A DNA stretch of 8,164 bases from Candidatus Methanophaga sp. GoMg3.2 (GTDB lineage: Archaea; Halobacteriota; Syntropharchaeia; Alkanophagales; Methanospirareceae), in the NCBI GenBank assembly GCA_013180565.1, contig QBUN01000419.1:1-8164 (forward strand), in the 5' to 3' direction. The notes beneath the pieces were generated by a model that worked only from the letters and a program-made list of their open reading frames with translations, made no database searches and was not told the origin of the DNA. The position numbers and the translations under genes were made by a program. Positions within the stretch are counted from its first letter, which is position 1, and the number at the start of each line of letters is the position of its first letter. Of this stretch, positions 5,810-8,164 are shown piece after piece.

Positions 5810-6618
5810 AAAAATGGCTAGAAAGGGAAGAAAAGCCATTACCTAAAGGTAAAAGAAAGAATAAGGATTATCGTGATAGAAAAACTGAGCTGTCTGTTCT
5901 TGACATTCCCACGTTGGAGACACTGTATAAATTCACGAAGCGGGGATTATTAAAAGCGTTGGGTGGTCCTATAAGTAGCGGTAAAGAAGCGGTTATATTT
6001 CATGCTATTGGTGCAAAAGAGGAGGAGTTAGCGATAAAGATGTATAAAGTAAGCACCTCCAACTTCAATGTCATGCTTGACTATATTATTGGGGATCCGA
6101 GGTTTGAGAACATAAAGAAAGACCGAAGAAGTATCGTATCTGCATGGGCACGAAAAGAGCTAAAGAATCTCAAAAGAGCTTTTGACGCCGGGGTTGAAGT
6201 ACCAAAGCCAATTGCTGTTGACAAAAATGTGCTGATAATGGAGTTTATAGGTCGGGACGGGGTAGCAGCACCAAGATTGAGAGATGTTCCCGTGGACATA
6301 CTCAAAACTGATTTTGAACTAGAAGAGCTCTTTCTTCGCATCATTTCCTATATCCGGATCATGTATGAGAAGGGGACGATGGTGCATGCCGACCTCAGCG
6401 AGTTTAACATATTGATGAAAGGGTATGTGGAGCGCGAATTTGAAGGTGCTGAAGTTGAGATAGAACCGGTAATAATAGATATGGGGCAAGCTACGCTTTT
6501 GCAGCACCCTAATGCCGATGCGTTCCTCCTGCGTGATGTGAGAAATATCGTTACATTCTTTAACAAACTCGGCTTAGATTGCTCATTCAATGAAACAATC
6601 CGGCTGATAAAGCGATAA
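5779..6618 (+). CDS. rio1: Rio1-type serine protein kinase/ATPase
   Basis: An atypical protein kinase of the RIO family, needed for late maturation of the small ribosomal subunit in eukaryotes and presumed to act likewise in archaea. The 279 residues show the Rio1 layout: an N-terminal lead with [19 protein letters not shown] (32-50); the nucleotide loop [10 protein letters not shown] (62-71); the catalytic lysine in AIKMYK (K87); the hinge region [10 protein letters not shown] (152-161) then AAPRL (163-167), typical of RIO1; the catalytic loop HADLSEFN (203-210, D205); and the metal-binding IIDMGQA (232-238, D234). All key residues are present. No winged-helix domain precedes the kinase, which argues for Rio1 rather than Rio2. 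The ATG at 5779 lies inside aIF1A, with 31 bp of overlap in another frame and no Shine-Dalgarno, and there is no other early start. Translation is therefore probably coupled to aIF1A. Confidence 0.94.
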   Translation: MVKKEGLFEVEKWLEREEKPLPKGKRKNKDYRDRKTELSVLDIPTLETLYKFTKRGLLKALGGPISSGKEAVIFHAIGAKEEELAIKMYKVSTSNFNVMLDYIIGDPRFENIKKDRRSIVSAWARKELKNLKRAFDAGVEVPKPIAVDKNVLIMEFIGRDGVAAPRLRDVPVDILKTDFELEELFLRIISYIRIMYEKGTMVHADLSEFNILMKGYVEREFEGAEVEIEPVIIDMGQATLLQHPNADAFLLRDVRNIVTFFNKLGLDCSFNETIRLIKR

Positions 6619-6642
6619 GATCATCATTTTTATAGTATAGAA

Positions 6643-7944
6643 ATGAATGGGAAAGAGAAAATAATAGAGACGGCTGTATGTCCTTTCTGCGCCTGTCTAT
6701 GCGATGATGTGGTTATTTCTGTAGACGTAGAGCGAAACAGAATAAAAGAGATAAGAAATGCTTGCACATTCGGTGTTGAAAAGTTCTTATCGGCGGAGAA
6801 TGCCGAGCAAAGGCTAAAGAAGGCAGTAGTAGACGGTAAAGAGACAGATTATGAAGATGCAATAGAAAAGGCGGTGGATATACTAAATGCTGCGAATAAG
6901 CCCCTTATCTATGGGCTTGGCAATAGCGGCTATAACGCTCAGCGAGTAGCGTTAGAAATAGCGAAGCTAAAGAAGGGCGTATATGACGTCACGGAATCAA
7001 TCTGCCATAATCTTCTGTATTTGGAATTAATGAAGAAGGGCCCTTTTTACTATGCTCTGCTGGATGAGATAAGAGACAATGCCCAGGTCATCATTTACTG
7101 GGGCGCTAATCCCGTTGTGTCGCATCCAAGACACCTTTCCAGGTACTCTGTATATCCGGTTGGAAGATACGCAATGAAGGGTGTGATGGATAGGGAACTG
7201 ATTACTATTGATGTGGTTGATAGCGAGTTGAAGAAGATCTCAAGATGGTTCTTGCGGGTGAATCCGGGAGAAGATGCAGAAATAGCGGATATTATGCGGC
7301 GGCTGGTAAAAGGCGAGTTGTTAAAAGAACAGCTAACGGGCGAGAGGGACATTGATACGCTAAGGAAAATGGCAGACCTGCTGAAGAAGGCATTTTACGG
7401 TGTTATCTTCGTGGGTCTTGGTGTCTTATCGAGTGAAAACGGATCAAAGAGCATTGAAGCGATTTTAGCTCTCGTTGATGCGCTAAACAAAGAAGGCGTA
7501 AAATTCGTATTGTTTCCAATGAAGGGCCATTTTAATGTGCTCGGTGCCGTGAATCTCTTGTTACGTGAGACCGGTTACCCATTTGGCGTGGATTTCTCAC
7601 GAGACACTATCTTTGAGCCGGGAAAGACAACGGTTTTGGATGTGATCGCTAGGGGGGAGATAGACGCCGCGTTGATCATAGGTGCAGACCCTTTTTCTTC
7701 GTTCCCTATGCCTACTGCGCGGAAATTGCGCGATCTGCCTATAATCTTGATAGACCCTTTTGAAACACCAACTACGCAGTTCGCATCGGTTGCAATCCCC
7801 ACTGCAATTACGGGTGTCGAGACGGAGGAGATAGCGTACCGGATGGATGGTCTCCCATTGAAGCTGGAGAAGATCGTTGATTGCGAGTATCCTTCGGATA
7901 GGGACATTTTGGAGCGGATACTTAAAGGGGTGAAGAAATCATAG
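6643..7944 (+). CDS. fwdB: Formylmethanofuran dehydrogenase subunit B, catalytic (FwdB/FmdB)
   Basis: The molybdopterin-containing catalytic subunit that interconverts CO2 and formate within the formylmethanofuran dehydrogenase complex. This is the first step of CO2-reducing methanogenesis, or the last of the pathway run in reverse. The 433 residues match family length. CPFCACLC (13-20) with C41 gives four cysteines for a [4Fe-4S] cluster. C121 in TESICHN is the expected Mo/W ligand; it is cysteine, encoded TGC, not selenocysteine. YWGANPVVSHPRH (152-164) and GADPFSSFP (347-355) are cofactor-binding segments of the DMSO-reductase-like fold. W versus Mo cannot be told from sequence. It follows the Rio1 gene by 24 bp and precedes the amidohydrolase gene by 25 bp, without fwdA, C, D, F or G. 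TTTTTATAGTATAG (6627-6640) before the ATG looks TATA-like but is too close to drive a start at this ATG. Confidence 0.95.
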   Translation: MNGKEKIIETAVCPFCACLCDDVVISVDVERNRIKEIRNACTFGVEKFLSAENAEQRLKKAVVDGKETDYEDAIEKAVDILNAANKPLIYGLGNSGYNAQRVALEIAKLKKGVYDVTESICHNLLYLELMKKGPFYYALLDEIRDNAQVIIYWGANPVVSHPRHLSRYSVYPVGRYAMKGVMDRELITIDVVDSELKKISRWFLRVNPGEDAEIADIMRRLVKGELLKEQLTGERDIDTLRKMADLLKKAFYGVIFVGLGVLSSENGSKSIEAILALVDALNKEGVKFVLFPMKGHFNVLGAVNLLLRETGYPFGVDFSRDTIFEPGKTTVLDVIARGEIDAALIIGADPFSSFPMPTARKLRDLPIILIDPFETPTTQFASVAIPTAITGVETEEIAYRMDGLPLKLEKIVDCEYPSDRDILERILKGVKKS

Positions 7945-7969
7945 AATCACAAATCGGAAATAAATGTAA

Positions 7970-8164
7970 ATGACCGAACTAACGCTTTCAGGGACAGTAG
8001 TATATGGCGATGAATTCGAGGAAAGGGCGGGGTATGTGGTAATAGAAGAGGGGGATATAAAAGAAATCGGTGAGGGGCAGATAGAATCAGCAGTAGAAGG
8101 AATTATAATTCCGTCTTTCGTCAATGCACATACACACATCGGCGATTCGGTAGCAAAAGAGCCT
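7970..8164 (+). CDS. Amidohydrolase-family metal-dependent hydrolase, N-terminal part; runs off right edge
   Basis: The first 65 codons of an amidohydrolase-superfamily enzyme. A small N-terminal beta domain (about 1-47), with GYVVIEEGDIKEIGEG (21-36), leads to the first metal-site strand PSFVNAHTHIGDS (48-60). His54 and His56 of the HxH motif are the usual ligands of the active-site metal. The pattern resembles cytosine/guanine deaminase- or SsnA-like relatives (COG0402 type) common in methanogens, but the substrate cannot be named from this part. ATG 7970 follows the fwdB stop by 25 bp; an ATG at 7964 is followed directly by TAA and cannot be the start. Co-transcription with fwdB is likely from spacing. 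Confidence 0.85.
   Translation, partial: MTELTLSGTVVYGDEFEERAGYVVIEEGDIKEIGEGQIESAVEGIIIPSFVNAHTHIGDSVAKEP

Noticed and set aside
6627..6640. TATA-like TTTTTATAGTATAG before fwdB, considered as an internal promoter
   Set aside because: It ends two bases before the ATG, so transcription would begin inside the gene; probably just AT-rich spacer.
7939..8139. Minus-strand frame over the right end
   Set aside because: The plus strand here encodes the amidohydrolase N-terminus with its HxH motif; the reverse frame has no support.
1..8164. Search for CRISPR arrays, tRNA genes, insertion sequences or long direct repeats
   Set aside because: No regularly spaced repeats, cloverleaf signatures, transposase motifs or terminal inverted repeats were seen by eye.

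Overview
The window is a stretch of archaeal chromosome of moderate GC content. The genes point to a methane-metabolising euryarchaeon (Halobacteriota/methanogen grade). They include O-phosphoseryl-tRNA synthetase (SepRS), known from methanogens, Archaeoglobus and relatives; the catalytic subunit of formylmethanofuran dehydrogenase (FwdB/FmdB); archaeal initiation factor aIF1A; a Rio1 kinase; and the archaeal Era-like GTPase/DUF2073/zinc-ribbon trio. The large PKD/PEGA surface-type protein fits Methanomicrobia-like or ANME-1/Syntrophoarchaeum-like lineages. That finer placement is inference only. I saw no insertion sequence, CRISPR array, tRNA or rRNA.

Layout. Positions 1-1009 (minus) hold the N-terminal 336 codons of sepS, which runs off the left edge. 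A 94-bp divergent promoter region follows. Positions 1104-3317 (plus) encode a 737-residue multidomain Ig/PKD/PEGA protein with one membrane segment, ending at a hairpin plus T-run. Positions 3377-3871 (plus) encode a small integral membrane protein of the COG2426 'small multidrug export' family. It converges on a minus-strand three-gene operon: Era-like GTPase (4625-5347), DUF2073/OapB-type protein (4280-4612) and zinc-ribbon protein (3941-4267). A 129-bp divergent promoter region separates this operon from a plus-strand run: aIF1A (5477-5809), Rio1 kinase (5779-6618, overlapping aIF1A by 31 bp), fwdB (6643-7944) and the N-terminus of an amidohydrolase (from 7970, running off the right edge).

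How the genes work together. SepRS charges tRNA-Cys with phosphoserine for the two-step cysteine pathway. aIF1A and Rio1 serve initiation and small-subunit maturation and appear translationally coupled. FwdB catalyses the formylmethanofuran/CO2 step of the C1 pathway and sits, without its usual partner subunits, directly behind this translation pair. The GTPase trio corresponds to the set called OapA/B/C (origin-associated proteins) in haloarchaea, whose GTPase has been linked to extracellular vesicle formation (ArvA). It is the most interesting system in the window. The next most interesting point is the topology of the Ig/PKD/PEGA protein, which has no visible signal peptide and carries folded surface-type domains on both sides of its membrane segment.
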